A stretch of 64,000 nucleotides of DNA from Paenibacillus elgii NBRC 100335 (lineage in GTDB: Bacteria > Bacillota > Bacilli > Paenibacillales > NBRC-103111), in assembly GCF_004000865.1 (NCBI RefSeq), contig NZ_BIMB01000040.1, forward strand, positions 1 to 64,000, written 5' to 3'. This document shows positions 35,632-44,687 of the stretch, piece by piece (position 1 is the first letter of the stretch; each line of letters opens with the position of its first letter). Below the pieces are notes generated by a model, which was not told the DNA's origin, made no database searches, and saw nothing but the letters and a program-made list of their open reading frames with translations. Position numbers and translations under genes: made by a program.

Positions 35632-35678
35632 AAAAAAGAAGGCCGGATACGCGCACCTGAATAGCGCTGCCGGCCTTC
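35632..35678 (-). terminator. Terminator of the glycogen operon
   Basis: GAAGGCCGG (35638-35646) pairs with CCGGCCTTC (35670-35678); on the minus strand TTTTTTGG follows. It lies 30 bases past the glgA stop. Confidence 0.85.
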
Positions 35679-35707
35679 GCTCCATTGGGACGAAGTTGCT
35701 GGTTCGC

Positions 35708-37153
35708 TCACTGCCCAACCTCGGATGCAACCGCCAATTGACGGTACAAGTCGGCATATTGCTGAGCCGATCTGCGCCAGCTGAAATCTTTTTTCTTGAT
35801 GTTGTTCATCAGGTTCGTCCACACGCCCGGCTCCCGGTATAACCGAACGGCGCGCTCGATTGTGAACAGCATGTCATGGGCGTTATAATTCGTAAAGCTG
35901 AAACCGGTCCCTTCCCCGGTCGTTTCGTCATAAGGCGTCACGGTATCCCGCAGTCCGCCGGTCTCGCGGACGATCGGGACGGAGCGATACCGCATCGCAA
36001 TCAGCTGGCCAATCCCGCACGGCTCGAACAGCGAAGGCATCAAGAACAGATCCGACCCGGCATAAATTTGGCGGGCCAGCGCTTCGTCGAACAAAATTTG
36101 CGCCGACAGCTTGTCCGGAAACATGCCAGCGGCCCAGCGGAACAGTTCCTCGAACCGCGGCTCCCCAGTACCCAGTACAACCCACTGCGCATCAAGCGCC
36201 ATTAGCTCGGCGATCATCCGGTCGATGAGCGCAAGCCCCTTCTGGTCAACCAGACGCGTCACCAGCGCGATCAACGGTACGTCCTTGTCAACTGGCAGGC
36301 CCAGACGCTCTTGCAGCTTCAGCTTGTTCGCCTGCTTTTTCGCATATGAATCCCGGTAGTTGAACTCCAGATGCGGGTCCGTCATCGGATCGAATTCCTC
36401 GTAATCGATCCCGTTCAGTATGCCTTGCAGCCGGCCGTTTTGGCTGCGCAGCAGCCCGTCGAGATGCTCCCCGTAATACGGCGTCTGGATTTCTTCCGCA
36501 TACGTCGGGCTGACAGTCGTAATATAATCCGAGTACAGCAGACCGCCCTTCAGAAAGCTTGCCCCGCCGTGCATCTCCAGCGCATACCCGTGCAGATGCT
36601 CTTCCCCCAGGGCAAAAAAGTCCTGAAACTGCTCTTTGCCGAAGACGCCCTGGTATTTCAGGTTATGAATCGTAACGATCGTTTTGAGATGGGAGTACAG
36701 CGGCTGGTGGCTGAAATGCGCCCTGTAGAGCACCGGAATCATACCCGCCTGCCAGTCGTGGCAGTGCAGCAGGTCCGGCATATAATCGATATGCGGCAAA
36801 GCGTCAAGCACGGCGCGGCAGTAGAAGGCGAAGCGTTCCGCATCGTCACCGTAGCCGTAACAGCCCTTGCGCCGGAAGTAAAATTCGTTATCGACAAAAT
36901 AAAATGCGATCCCGTCATGCTCCAGCTTCTGGATCCCGCAGTATAAGCTTCTCCAGCCCATCTGGAGAGTAAAGGAAGCGACGGTTTCCATCTGCTCCGT
37001 GAAACGTGCCGGAATGTCCTCGTACTTGGGCAGGATGACCCGGACGTCGATCCCCTGCTTCGCCAGCTCCTTGGGCAGCGAGCCGATGACATCGGCAAGT
37101 CCCCCCGTCTTGACAAAAGGTACGGCTTCTGACGCGGCAAATAACACTTTCAT
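35708..37153 (-). CDS. glgA: Glycogen synthase
   Basis: Transfers glucose from ADP-glucose to the growing alpha-1,4-glucan. A 481-residue GT5 enzyme: the ADP-glucose loop near the N-terminus reads VKTGGLADVIGSLPKEL (Lys15), the substrate region LHCHDWQAGMIPVL near 128, and the C-terminal motif PSLFEPCGIGQLIAMRYRSV near 380 with the catalytic Glu. Last gene of glgB-glgC-glgD-glgA. The 143-base gap to glgD contains a GC-rich hairpin but no gene. No glgP follows, unlike the Bacillus subtilis operon. Confidence 0.95.
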   Translation of the reverse strand: MKVLFAASEAVPFVKTGGLADVIGSLPKELAKQGIDVRVILPKYEDIPARFTEQMETVASFTLQMGWRSLYCGIQKLEHDGIAFYFVDNEFYFRRKGCYGYGDDAERFAFYCRAVLDALPHIDYMPDLLHCHDWQAGMIPVLYRAHFSHQPLYSHLKTIVTIHNLKYQGVFGKEQFQDFFALGEEHLHGYALEMHGGASFLKGGLLYSDYITTVSPTYAEEIQTPYYGEHLDGLLRSQNGRLQGILNGIDYEEFDPMTDPHLEFNYRDSYAKKQANKLKLQERLGLPVDKDVPLIALVTRLVDQKGLALIDRMIAELMALDAQWVVLGTGEPRFEELFRWAAGMFPDKLSAQILFDEALARQIYAGSDLFLMPSLFEPCGIGQLIAMRYRSVPIVRETGGLRDTVTPYDETTGEGTGFSFTNYNAHDMLFTIERAVRLYREPGVWTNLMNNIKKKDFSWRRSAQQYADLYRQLAVASEVGQ

Positions 37154-37296
37154 GGCTTCCGTTCCCTCCTTTTAAAATCCGGTGAATCAACAAACCGCTT
37201 CGCGAGCGGACCGGTCTTCCGACCGCCGTACCTCCCCGGCCTGACGTGTCTCCGAAACGATTCCGCCCGCTCCGCTTTGCTTTTCACCGATATCTA

Positions 37297-38406
37297 TTAA
37301 ATCACCTTCGTCTTCGAAGCGATAAACGGCGCTTGCTTATCGCCGGTCAGCACGCGGCCGCGGCTGATAAACACGTCTTTGTCCAAGATCGCGTTCTCGA
37401 TAATGACATTTTCTTCAATCTCGCAGTTTTGCAGAATGATGCTGTTTTTGACGTACGCGCCCTTGCGGATTTTGACCCCGCGGAACAAGATGCTGTTCTC
37501 CACCTTGCCTTCGATGATGCAGCCGTTGGCGATCAGCGCGTTGCGGGCATGGGCATTCTCGGCGTAGCGGGCCGGCGGTTCGTCCTTGACCTTGGTGTAG
37601 ATCAGGTTCTTCTGGAAGAACAGCTCGCGCCATAGTTTCGGATTGAGCAATTGCATGCTGTGCTTGTAGTAGCTTTGGATCGTATTTACTATGCCAGTAT
37701 GGCCTTCATGAAGGTAGCCGTAAACGCCGAGCTTGTCGACGTTCTTCATAATCCCGTCGCGGACGAGATGATCGTAGCCTTGGGCGAGGCACGATTCGAC
37801 CATATCGAGCAGCAGCTCCTTGCTCATGACGTACATTTCCATGGATACGTTGTCGGTGCGCAGACGCCCCGAATGATCTTCGATCACCGTGACTCGGCCG
37901 TCTTCCTTGATGGCCATCCGGCGGAAGGAGGCGCATTCGTCGTTATCCGACTTTTTGTAGACGATCGTGATATCGGCGCCCTTCTCCAGATGGTAATCCA
38001 GCACGGCATTGTAGTCGATATTGCAGACGATATGGCTGCGGGAGATGATCACATAATCCTGCCGGCCGCGGTAAAAGTAATCGCGGTGGCTGTAGAACTG
38101 GAACAGATCCCCCCGCGCCAGTCCGGTGTCCCCGTGAAGGACGGCGGGCAGGATGAACAATCCGCCGCGCTTGCGGTCCAGGTCCCATTCTTTTCCAGAC
38201 CCGAGATGGTCCATCAGAGACCGGTATTTATGCTGCGTGAATACGGCGACATTCTCAATGCCCGAATTCACCATATTGGACAATGCAAAATCGATCAGCC
38301 GGTACCTGGCGCCGAACGGCACCGACGCGACGCACCGGGAATAGGTCAGCTCCTCCAAATCGTCCCGCTCGTTGACAAGATTGATTACGCCCATCATTCG
38401 CTTCAT
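37297..38406 (-). CDS. glgD: Glucose-1-phosphate adenylyltransferase regulatory subunit GlgD
   Basis: A 369-residue nucleotidyltransferase-like subunit that forms a complex with GlgC. The catalytic GlgC motif GGxGxRLxxLT is replaced by INLVNERDDLEELTYSRC, while the fold motifs (GARYRLIDFALSNMVNSGI near 33-51, GSGKEWDLDRKRGG) and the C-terminal left-handed beta-helix (NGCIIEGKVENS, NSIILQNCEIEENV) remain. This is the usual GlgD pattern: a catalytically weak partner that raises GlgC activity. It lies six bases after glgC. Confidence 0.94.
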   Translation of the reverse strand: MKRMMGVINLVNERDDLEELTYSRCVASVPFGARYRLIDFALSNMVNSGIENVAVFTQHKYRSLMDHLGSGKEWDLDRKRGGLFILPAVLHGDTGLARGDLFQFYSHRDYFYRGRQDYVIISRSHIVCNIDYNAVLDYHLEKGADITIVYKKSDNDECASFRRMAIKEDGRVTVIEDHSGRLRTDNVSMEMYVMSKELLLDMVESCLAQGYDHLVRDGIMKNVDKLGVYGYLHEGHTGIVNTIQSYYKHSMQLLNPKLWRELFFQKNLIYTKVKDEPPARYAENAHARNALIANGCIIEGKVENSILFRGVKIRKGAYVKNSIILQNCEIEENVIIENAILDKDVFISRGRVLTGDKQAPFIASKTKVI

Positions 38407-38412
38407 GCGGCT

Positions 38413-39582
38413 TCACCCTTTCCCAGAGGCGCTAGTGGCCCTACCGATACGCTCGTTGCTGCCGATCAACACAATATCCCCGCCGCCGTCCCCGTCCGGT
38501 TGCCCGATGACGCACCCGTCTTCCACGACCGTTCCTTCGCCGATAATCGCCTTATGGATGCTTACGTTGCTGCCGATCGTCACGTTCGGCATAATGACGG
38601 AGTCCCGGATGACTGTGTCCTCGCCGACCTGCACGCCGTAGAACAGCACGGAATGATCGACCTCGCCGAACACGCAGCAGCCTTCGTTGATGAGCGACCG
38701 CCGGACCTGCGCCGTCGGGGCCACGTACTGCCCGGGCTGACACGGATTGACCGAATAAATGCGCCATTCCCTATCGTTCAGATTGAATTCGGGCTCATCC
38801 TCCAGCAGGTCCATATTGGCTTCCCACAAGCTCTGGATCGTCCCGACATCCTTCCAATAGCCTTCAAAAGGATACGCAAAGAGCGGCCGCCCGTCGTTCA
38901 GCATCAGCGGAATGACGTCTTTGCCAAAGTCCTTACTCGATTCGGGATTGGCCTCATCCTTGATCAAGTATTCCTTGAGCGCCTGCCAATTGAAAATATA
39001 AATGCCCATCGAGGCCAGATTGCTTTTCGGCTCCTTCGGTTTCTCGGCAAACTCGGTAATCCGGTCTTCGCCATCCGTGCTCATCAGGCCGAAGCGGCTC
39101 GCTTCCTCCCACTTCACTTCGATAACAGCGATCGTGCAATCGGCCGATTTGCTTTTATGGAAATCGAGCATCCGGTCGTAATCCATCTTGTAAATATGGT
39201 CGCCGGAGATGACCAGCACGTACTCCGGGTCATACTGCTCGATGAACGAAATATTGCGGTAGATGGCGTTCGCCGTTCCCTTGTACCAATCGCCGCCGCT
39301 CTGCTCCATATAAGGGGGCAGCACCGTCACGCCGCCGCTCTTGCGGTCCAAATCCCACGGCGATCCGATTCCGATATACGTGTTCAGCACCAGCGGCTGG
39401 TACTGCGTCAAGACACCGACCGTGTCGATGCCTGAGTTCGTGCAGTTGCTGAGGGTGAAATCGATGATCCGGTATTTTCCGCCAAAATGAACCGCAGGCT
39501 TCGCCAGCTTGCTGGTCAGGACGCCCAGACGCCTTCCTTCCCCGCCGGCCAGCAGCATCGCCACACACTCTTTTTTACGCAT
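38413..39582 (-). CDS. glgC: Glucose-1-phosphate adenylyltransferase
   Basis: Makes ADP-glucose and pyrophosphate from ATP and glucose-1-phosphate, the committed step of glycogen synthesis. A 389-residue enzyme with the intact motif [20 protein letters not shown] (8-27), [31 protein letters not shown] near 97, [14 protein letters not shown] near 118 and [11 protein letters not shown] near 166; the C-terminal beta-helix carries allosteric residues. The start overlaps the end of glgB by eight bases. Confidence 0.96.
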   Translation of the reverse strand: MRKKECVAMLLAGGEGRRLGVLTSKLAKPAVHFGGKYRIIDFTLSNCTNSGIDTVGVLTQYQPLVLNTYIGIGSPWDLDRKSGGVTVLPPYMEQSGGDWYKGTANAIYRNISFIEQYDPEYVLVISGDHIYKMDYDRMLDFHKSKSADCTIAVIEVKWEEASRFGLMSTDGEDRITEFAEKPKEPKSNLASMGIYIFNWQALKEYLIKDEANPESSKDFGKDVIPLMLNDGRPLFAYPFEGYWKDVGTIQSLWEANMDLLEDEPEFNLNDREWRIYSVNPCQPGQYVAPTAQVRRSLINEGCCVFGEVDHSVLFYGVQVGEDTVIRDSVIMPNVTIGSNVSIHKAIIGEGTVVEDGCVIGQPDGDGGGDIVLIGSNERIGRATSASGKG

Positions 39583-41518
39583 CGGCTTTCCCCCTTCTCG
39601 TAGTCGTCTTGCTCCGCTTGCGTTTGATTTTGACGGGCTTGAAGATGACGGCTGCCAGCGGAGGCAGCGAAATATGCAGGCTGTCCTGCCGATCGTGCCA
39701 CGGGACGTCTTCCGTCCGCAGTATGCCCTCGTTCAGCTTGCCGGAACCGCCGTATTCGCCTGCGTCGCTGTTGAATAGCTCCACGTACTCTCCGGCGAAC
39801 GGGACGCCGATCCGATACTTGGCATGATACACAGGCGTAAAGTTGCAGACGATCACGAGCACGTCTTCCGGATTGCCGGAGCTGCGCATAAACGTCGTCA
39901 CGCTCTGACGCTGGTCGTGAGGGTCGATCCAGGCGAACCCCTCCGGTTGATGGTCCAGTTCCCAGAGCGCCGACTCGCGCAGATACAATTGGTTCAAGTC
40001 CCGGACGTACCGGTGCATGCTGCGGTGGCTGTCGTAGCCGAGCATCTCCCAATCCAGATCCTCCAGGTCCTTCCATTCATCAAACTGTCCGAATTCGCCG
40101 CCCATAAACAGCAGCTTTTTGCCCGGATGACCCATCATATAGCCGAAGAGCACCCGCAAATTCGCGAACTTGCGCCAATAATCCCCGGGCATTTTGTTGA
40201 GCAGCGATTTTTTGCCGTGCACCACTTCATCGTGCGACAGCGGCAGCACATAATTCTCGGAGAAGGCGTACATGAAGCTGAACGTCAGCAGCCCGTGGCT
40301 TGCCGGGCGGAAATACGGGTCCGTCTCCATGTATTTCAGCATGTCATTCATCCAGCCCATGTTCCACTTGTAGTTGAATCCGAGGCCCCCGGCATCAACC
40401 GGCGTCGTCACGAGCGGCCAGGCGGTCGAATCTTCGGCCATCATCAGCGCATCGGGATAACAAGCGAATACCGTGCGATTCAATTTTTTCAGGAAAGCAA
40501 TCGCCTCGAGATTCTCATCTCCCCCGTTGACATTCTTGACCCACTGCCCGCGCGGCTTGCCGAAATTCAAATAAAGGAGGCTCGCGACCGCATCGACGCG
40601 CAGTCCGTCAATATGGTACATATCCATCCAGAACATCGCGTTCGAGATCAGGAAGCTGACGACTTCCGGTTTGGAAAAATCGAAGGCGAGCGTGCCCCAT
40701 TCGGGCTTCTCGGCTAAAGCGGGATCGCTGTGCTCATAAAGCGGCTGGCCGTCAAACTGCCGCAGACCGTGCTCGTCTTTGACGAAATGGCCCGGCACCC
40801 AGTCCATAATGACGCCGATCCCCGCCTGGTGACAGCGGTCGACGAAATACATGAAATCTTTCGGCGTGCCGAAGCGGCTGGTGACTGAATAGTAGCCGGT
40901 TGCCTGATAGCCCCAGGACCGGTCGTAAGGATGTTCGGCAAGCGGAAGCAGCTCGATATGGGTGTACCCCATCTCTTTCACGTAATCGACCAGTTCGCTT
41001 GCGAGTTCGCGGTAGGAATAGTAGGCACCATCAGGCTTTTTTTTCCAGGTGCCGAGATGCACTTCATAAATGTTTAACGGGGAGCGGTAGACGGATTGGG
41101 ACGTTTTGCGCGATTGCCATTCCTGGTCGGTCCATTCGTAGCCGTCCAGGGAGCAAATGCGCGAAGCCGTTCCCGGCTTGAGCTCGGACCAGAACGCGTA
41201 CGGATCGGCTTTATACAGTAGCGTTCCGGCAGAGGTAATGATTTCGTATTTGTAGTACTCTCCTTCCCGGACACCGGGCACGAACAACGACCAGACGCCC
41301 CAGGTGCTGACCTTGTTCATCGCATGACCCGAGCCGTCCCAGCAATTGAAGTCGCCGACCACCCGGACCTCGCGGGCGTGAGGAGCCCAGACAGCGAAGC
41401 GGACGCCGCGTTCCCCCTCCGACTCGGCCAGATGGGCGCCAAGCATCCGGTAGCTTCGGAATAAATTGCCTTCGTGGAACAGATACAAGTCCTCCGGACC
41501 GGGGATCAAGCTCATCAC
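39575..41518 (-). CDS. glgB: 1,4-alpha-glucan branching enzyme
   Basis: Adds alpha-1,6 branches to glycogen. A 647-residue GH13 enzyme: a CBM48 domain near residues 20-115 ([20 protein letters not shown]), then the barrel with [19 protein letters not shown], nucleophile Asp in [14 protein letters not shown] near 313, acid/base Glu in [14 protein letters not shown] near 363 and [14 protein letters not shown] near 430. A basic tail ([15 protein letters not shown]) ends it. First gene of the operon; GTG/ATG start behind a G-rich site. Confidence 0.96.
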   Translation of the reverse strand: MMSLIPGPEDLYLFHEGNLFRSYRMLGAHLAESEGERGVRFAVWAPHAREVRVVGDFNCWDGSGHAMNKVSTWGVWSLFVPGVREGEYYKYEIITSAGTLLYKADPYAFWSELKPGTASRICSLDGYEWTDQEWQSRKTSQSVYRSPLNIYEVHLGTWKKKPDGAYYSYRELASELVDYVKEMGYTHIELLPLAEHPYDRSWGYQATGYYSVTSRFGTPKDFMYFVDRCHQAGIGVIMDWVPGHFVKDEHGLRQFDGQPLYEHSDPALAEKPEWGTLAFDFSKPEVVSFLISNAMFWMDMYHIDGLRVDAVASLLYLNFGKPRGQWVKNVNGGDENLEAIAFLKKLNRTVFACYPDALMMAEDSTAWPLVTTPVDAGGLGFNYKWNMGWMNDMLKYMETDPYFRPASHGLLTFSFMYAFSENYVLPLSHDEVVHGKKSLLNKMPGDYWRKFANLRVLFGYMMGHPGKKLLFMGGEFGQFDEWKDLEDLDWEMLGYDSHRSMHRYVRDLNQLYLRESALWELDHQPEGFAWIDPHDQRQSVTTFMRSSGNPEDVLVIVCNFTPVYHAKYRIGVPFAGEYVELFNSDAGEYGGSGKLNEGILRTEDVPWHDRQDSLHISLPPLAAVIFKPVKIKRKRSKTTTRRGKADA

Positions 41519-41729
41519 GTTCCGTTCATCCCCCTTTTCGATGATTGTTTCTGTCTCTACTTACACAAATACTACGCGCTTGAATAAATTCCTGTCTGAA
41601 AAGTGCAAATTCTTCGTGAATTCAGAATTTGGCAAAAACGGCGTCATTCCGAAAAGATGAAAAAAAAGGATTTTGCTTCCCTTTGTGGAAGTAGTAAGTC
41701 ACACCCAAAGAGAGAGGATGGATTAATGT

Positions 41730-42857
41730 ATGAATGACAAGCTGAAAGGTTTGGCGCTGGGCTTATCGCTGGGCGTCATGCTGACGGGATCGGTCGCCTA
41801 TGCGAGCGGCACTCAAATTGAGGTATATTTTAAGCAGCTCAAATATATGTTCGACGGTGTAGAGAAAAAACCGACCGCCGAGCAGGGACAAGGTTTCATC
41901 TATAACGGCACGACCTACGTGCCGCTCCGATTCGTCAGCGAAGCGCTCGGCAAGGATGTAAGCTGGGACGAAAACAGCGGGACGATCTGGGTCGGCAAGA
42001 AAGGCGATCCGAATGCCGTCGTCGCAGCCTACAAGGGCGGGCAGATTACATGGGGCGAGGCCAACAAGTTCGCTTCGGTCTTGCACTTGCTGAACAGTTC
42101 CGGCGAGGTTGACGAACAGTTCCTAAAGCATATGATCGCATACAAAGTATTAGCCGGGCGGATTACCGCAGAGCAGAAAGCCGCCCTCCCCGCTGAAGTC
42201 GACAAAGAATATGGGGAAATAAAAAAATATTTGATCGAACTGCACCAAACCGAGGACATTGCCTCCTTGCTGGCCAAAGAAGGATTAACCGAGCAGGATG
42301 TGCGCGACTATCTTGGTCTCTACCTCGCCGCCGGAGAGGCCCTCTCCACCCAAGCGACCGACGCGAAGCTGAAGGAAACCTACGATGCGGCCATTGCAGC
42401 GAAAACCGGCGAGTTCGTAGAAGCGTCCGTGCGGCATATTTTGATCGGCTTCGAGGACTCCACCGGCAAAGAGCGCTCGAAGGACGATGCTAAGAAGCTG
42501 GCGCTCGACATTGCCGCGAAGCTGAAAAACGGCGAGGATTTCGCCGCGCTGGCTAAGCAGTACACCGACGACCCGGGCTCCAAAGATTCGGGCGGTCTAT
42601 ACGAGAACCAGCCGGTAACGGGCTGGACCGACGCGTTTAAGAAGGCGGCTGTCGAACTGGAGCTGAACAAGATCAGCGAGCCGGTGGAGACGGAGTACGG
42701 CTACCATATCATGCGCGTCGAAGCCCGTTCTACGCAGTCGTTCGACGAAGTGAAGGACGAGCTTAAGAATGACACAATGACCAAAGCTTACCGTACGTTT
42801 ATGGATCAAGAGCTGCCGGGATTGATCGAGAAGCTCGACCTGCCTAAGGCTAAGTAA
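41730..42857 (+). CDS. Secreted stalk-domain/parvulin (PpiC) fusion protein
   Basis: A 375-residue exported protein. A signal peptide covers 1-26 (cut at AYASG). A copper-amine-oxidase-N 'stalk' domain (about 28-92; YNGTTYVPLRFVSEALGKDV) comes next, then a helical SurA/PrsA-like chaperone region (about 104-225), then a PpiC rotamase domain (about 232-335; VRHILIGFED, FAALAKQYTDDPGS, GGLYENQPVTGW, EYGYHIMRVEAR). It looks like a PrsA-type foldase for exported proteins. PrsA is normally a lipoprotein; this has no lipobox Cys and presumably holds the wall by its stalk domain. Single gene. Confidence 0.88.
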   Translation: MNDKLKGLALGLSLGVMLTGSVAYASGTQIEVYFKQLKYMFDGVEKKPTAEQGQGFIYNGTTYVPLRFVSEALGKDVSWDENSGTIWVGKKGDPNAVVAAYKGGQITWGEANKFASVLHLLNSSGEVDEQFLKHMIAYKVLAGRITAEQKAALPAEVDKEYGEIKKYLIELHQTEDIASLLAKEGLTEQDVRDYLGLYLAAGEALSTQATDAKLKETYDAAIAAKTGEFVEASVRHILIGFEDSTGKERSKDDAKKLALDIAAKLKNGEDFAALAKQYTDDPGSKDSGGLYENQPVTGWTDAFKKAAVELELNKISEPVETEYGYHIMRVEARSTQSFDEVKDELKNDTMTKAYRTFMDQELPGLIEKLDLPKAK

Positions 42858-42895
42858 TACATCTTTACGAAAAAAAGTCGCACAATAATGAACAA

Positions 42896-42931
42896 GCCGG
42901 AGCGCTCTTTCGGGGCGTCTCCGGTTTTTTG
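42896..42931 (+). terminator. Rho-independent terminator
   Basis: GCCGGAG (42897-42903) pairs with CTCCGGT (42918-42924) and six Ts follow. It ends the foldase gene, about 40 bases past its stop. Confidence 0.85.
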
Positions 42932-43043
42932 CGTCCGGCCGATGGATTCGTCTGCCGGAATCGTGTAAAATGTTGAAGAATAACGGCTTTGCTGAATGGG
43001 CAATGCTGAGACTGGAAATCAAACTAAAGGATGGTCGCTACTT

Positions 43044-43907
43044 ATGTTTGCTGCACAAGATTGGAAAGATTACGAATTGATCGACACCGGAGGCGGCGAG
43101 AAGCTGGAGCGCTGGGGCAGCATCGTCCTGCGGCGTCCCGATCCGCAAATTATTTGGCCGCTGCCCCAGGAGACGGGCGTATGGCGCGGTGCCGACGCCC
43201 ATTACCACCGCAGCTCCAGCGGCGGCGGCAACTGGGAATACCGCAAGGACATTCCGGAGCGCTGGACGATCTCGTACCGCGGGCTGTCGTTTCATATTAA
43301 ACCAACCGGCTTCAAGCACACCGGCCTGTTCCCGGAACAAGCCGTCAACTGGAGCTGGATGATGGATAAAATCCGCAGCGCCGGCCGGCCGATCCGCGTG
43401 CTGAATCTGTTCGCTTATACCGGCGGCGCTTCCGTCGCGTGTGCTTCGGCAGGCGCCGAGGTATGTCACGTCGACGCATCCAAGGGTGTCGTGCAGTGGG
43501 CGAAAGAAAACCTGCAGCTGTCCGGTCTCGGGGATCGTCCGGTGCGCTTCATTACGGACGACGTGTTCAAATTCGTCCAGCGCGAGCAGCGACGCGGCAG
43601 TAAATACGACGCCATTATTATGGACCCGCCATCGTACGGACGCGGACCGAACGGCGAAACATGGAAGCTGGAGACGAACCTGTTTCCGTTTGTGGAAACG
43701 TGCATGAGCATTTTGACGGACAAGCCTTTGTTTTTCCTCATCAATTCCTATACGACGGGCATTTCCGCCACGGTGCTCCACAACACTCTTGCGCTGTCTC
43801 TCGGCCGGAGCCATGGCGGAACGATCACCTGTGGCGAGATCGGCCTGCCGATTACGGCCTCGAAGCTGATGCTGCCGTGCGGCATTCTCGGCCGCTGGGA
43901 GGCATAA
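43044..43907 (+). CDS. SAM-dependent RNA methyltransferase (RlmI/RlmK-like)
   Basis: A 287-residue class I methyltransferase. The SAM motif lies in VLNLFAYTGGASVACASAGA near 119-138; then HVDASKGVVQWAKENL, FITDDVFKFVQREQRRGSKY and the catalytic-like IIMDPPSYGRGPNGETWKLE near 190-209. This is the architecture of 23S rRNA methyltransferases, but the N-terminal PUA domain of RlmI is missing. I chose ATG 43044 behind AAAGGA; an in-frame start at 42996 adds 16 weak residues. It lies three bases before a pseudouridine synthase gene, so an RNA target is likely. Confidence 0.85.
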   Translation: MFAAQDWKDYELIDTGGGEKLERWGSIVLRRPDPQIIWPLPQETGVWRGADAHYHRSSSGGGNWEYRKDIPERWTISYRGLSFHIKPTGFKHTGLFPEQAVNWSWMMDKIRSAGRPIRVLNLFAYTGGASVACASAGAEVCHVDASKGVVQWAKENLQLSGLGDRPVRFITDDVFKFVQREQRRGSKYDAIIMDPPSYGRGPNGETWKLETNLFPFVETCMSILTDKPLFFLINSYTTGISATVLHNTLALSLGRSHGGTITCGEIGLPITASKLMLPCGILGRWEA

Positions 43908-43910
43908 CGT

Positions 43911-44618
43911 ATGGGCGGCTCTCATCCGCACGTGCCGGTGCTCTACGAGGACAATCACGTCATCGTCGTCGTTAAGCCGCCGAACGTTCCGACGCAGGAG
44001 GACGCCTCCCGGGACCCCGATCTGCTGACGCTGATCAAAACCGATCTGAAGGAACGGCACCAAAAACCGGGCAACGTGTATCTTGGTCTGGTGCACCGGC
44101 TTGACCGGCCAGTAGGAGGCGTCATGGTATTCGCCAAAACCTCTAAGGCGGCCTCCCGGCTCTCCGATGCGGTCCGTACGCGTACGATCCGCAAAGTGTA
44201 CACAGCTGTCGTTAACGGCAGGCCCAAAGAGCCTCAAGGAACGCTGCGGCATCATTTGCTGAAAGATACCAAGACCAATATGGTGTCCGTCGTTCCCGCC
44301 TCGAAGACCGGCGCCAAGGAGGCGGTGCTCGATTACCGTGTCCTGTCCGGCCGGGACGGCTTGTCGCTCGTGCAGGTCGAGCTGCACACCGGACGGCCGC
44401 ATCAAATCCGCGTCCAGTTCGCGGCCATCGGCTCCCCGCTCGTAGGCGATCAGCGGTACGGCGGCGCTCTGGCGAAGCCCGGTCAGCAGATCGCGCTGTG
44501 GTCCACTCTGCTCGAATTCACGCACCCGGTCACACAGGAAACGCTCCGCTTCACGTCGGAGCCGCCGGAAGCCTTTCCCTGGCTGCTCTGGGACCTCAAG
44601 GCCGCAGGAGCGGTGTAA
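43911..44618 (+). CDS. RluA-family pseudouridine synthase
   Basis: A 235-residue enzyme that isomerises uridine to pseudouridine in RNA. The family motif with catalytic Asp reads LVHRLDRPVGGVMVFAKTS near 62-80, followed by KVYTAVVNGRPKEPQGTL, KEAVLDYRVL and HTGRPHQIRVQFAAIGSPLVGD near 157. No S4 domain precedes it. The motif form HRLDRPVGG marks the short RluA group. Coupled to the methyltransferase gene upstream (three-base gap). The target RNA position cannot be inferred. Confidence 0.92.
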   Translation: MGGSHPHVPVLYEDNHVIVVVKPPNVPTQEDASRDPDLLTLIKTDLKERHQKPGNVYLGLVHRLDRPVGGVMVFAKTSKAASRLSDAVRTRTIRKVYTAVVNGRPKEPQGTLRHHLLKDTKTNMVSVVPASKTGAKEAVLDYRVLSGRDGLSLVQVELHTGRPHQIRVQFAAIGSPLVGDQRYGGALAKPGQQIALWSTLLEFTHPVTQETLRFTSEPPEAFPWLLWDLKAAGAV

Positions 44619-44625
44619 AGACGCG

Positions 44626-44675
44626 AAAAACCTCCGAAACCACGATTCAGGTGGTGTCGGAGGTTTTGCTTTTTT
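44626..44675. terminator. Bidirectional terminator
   Basis: AAAAACCTCCGA pairs with TCGGAGGTTTT, with an extra inner ACCAC/GTGGT stem. T runs lie on both strands; it separates the convergent pseudouridine synthase and stalk-domain genes. Confidence 0.9.
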
Positions 44676-44687
44676 GATGTATGGCCT

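Noticed and set aside
37651..39435. 594-codon plus-strand open frame across glgC and glgD
   Set aside because: It spans two real genes and their junction in antisense and shows no recognisable protein features; it follows from GC-rich codon third positions.
43038..44525. 495-codon minus-strand open frame opposite the methyltransferase and pseudouridine synthase genes
   Set aside because: Covers both real genes in antisense; no ribosome-binding site or motif.
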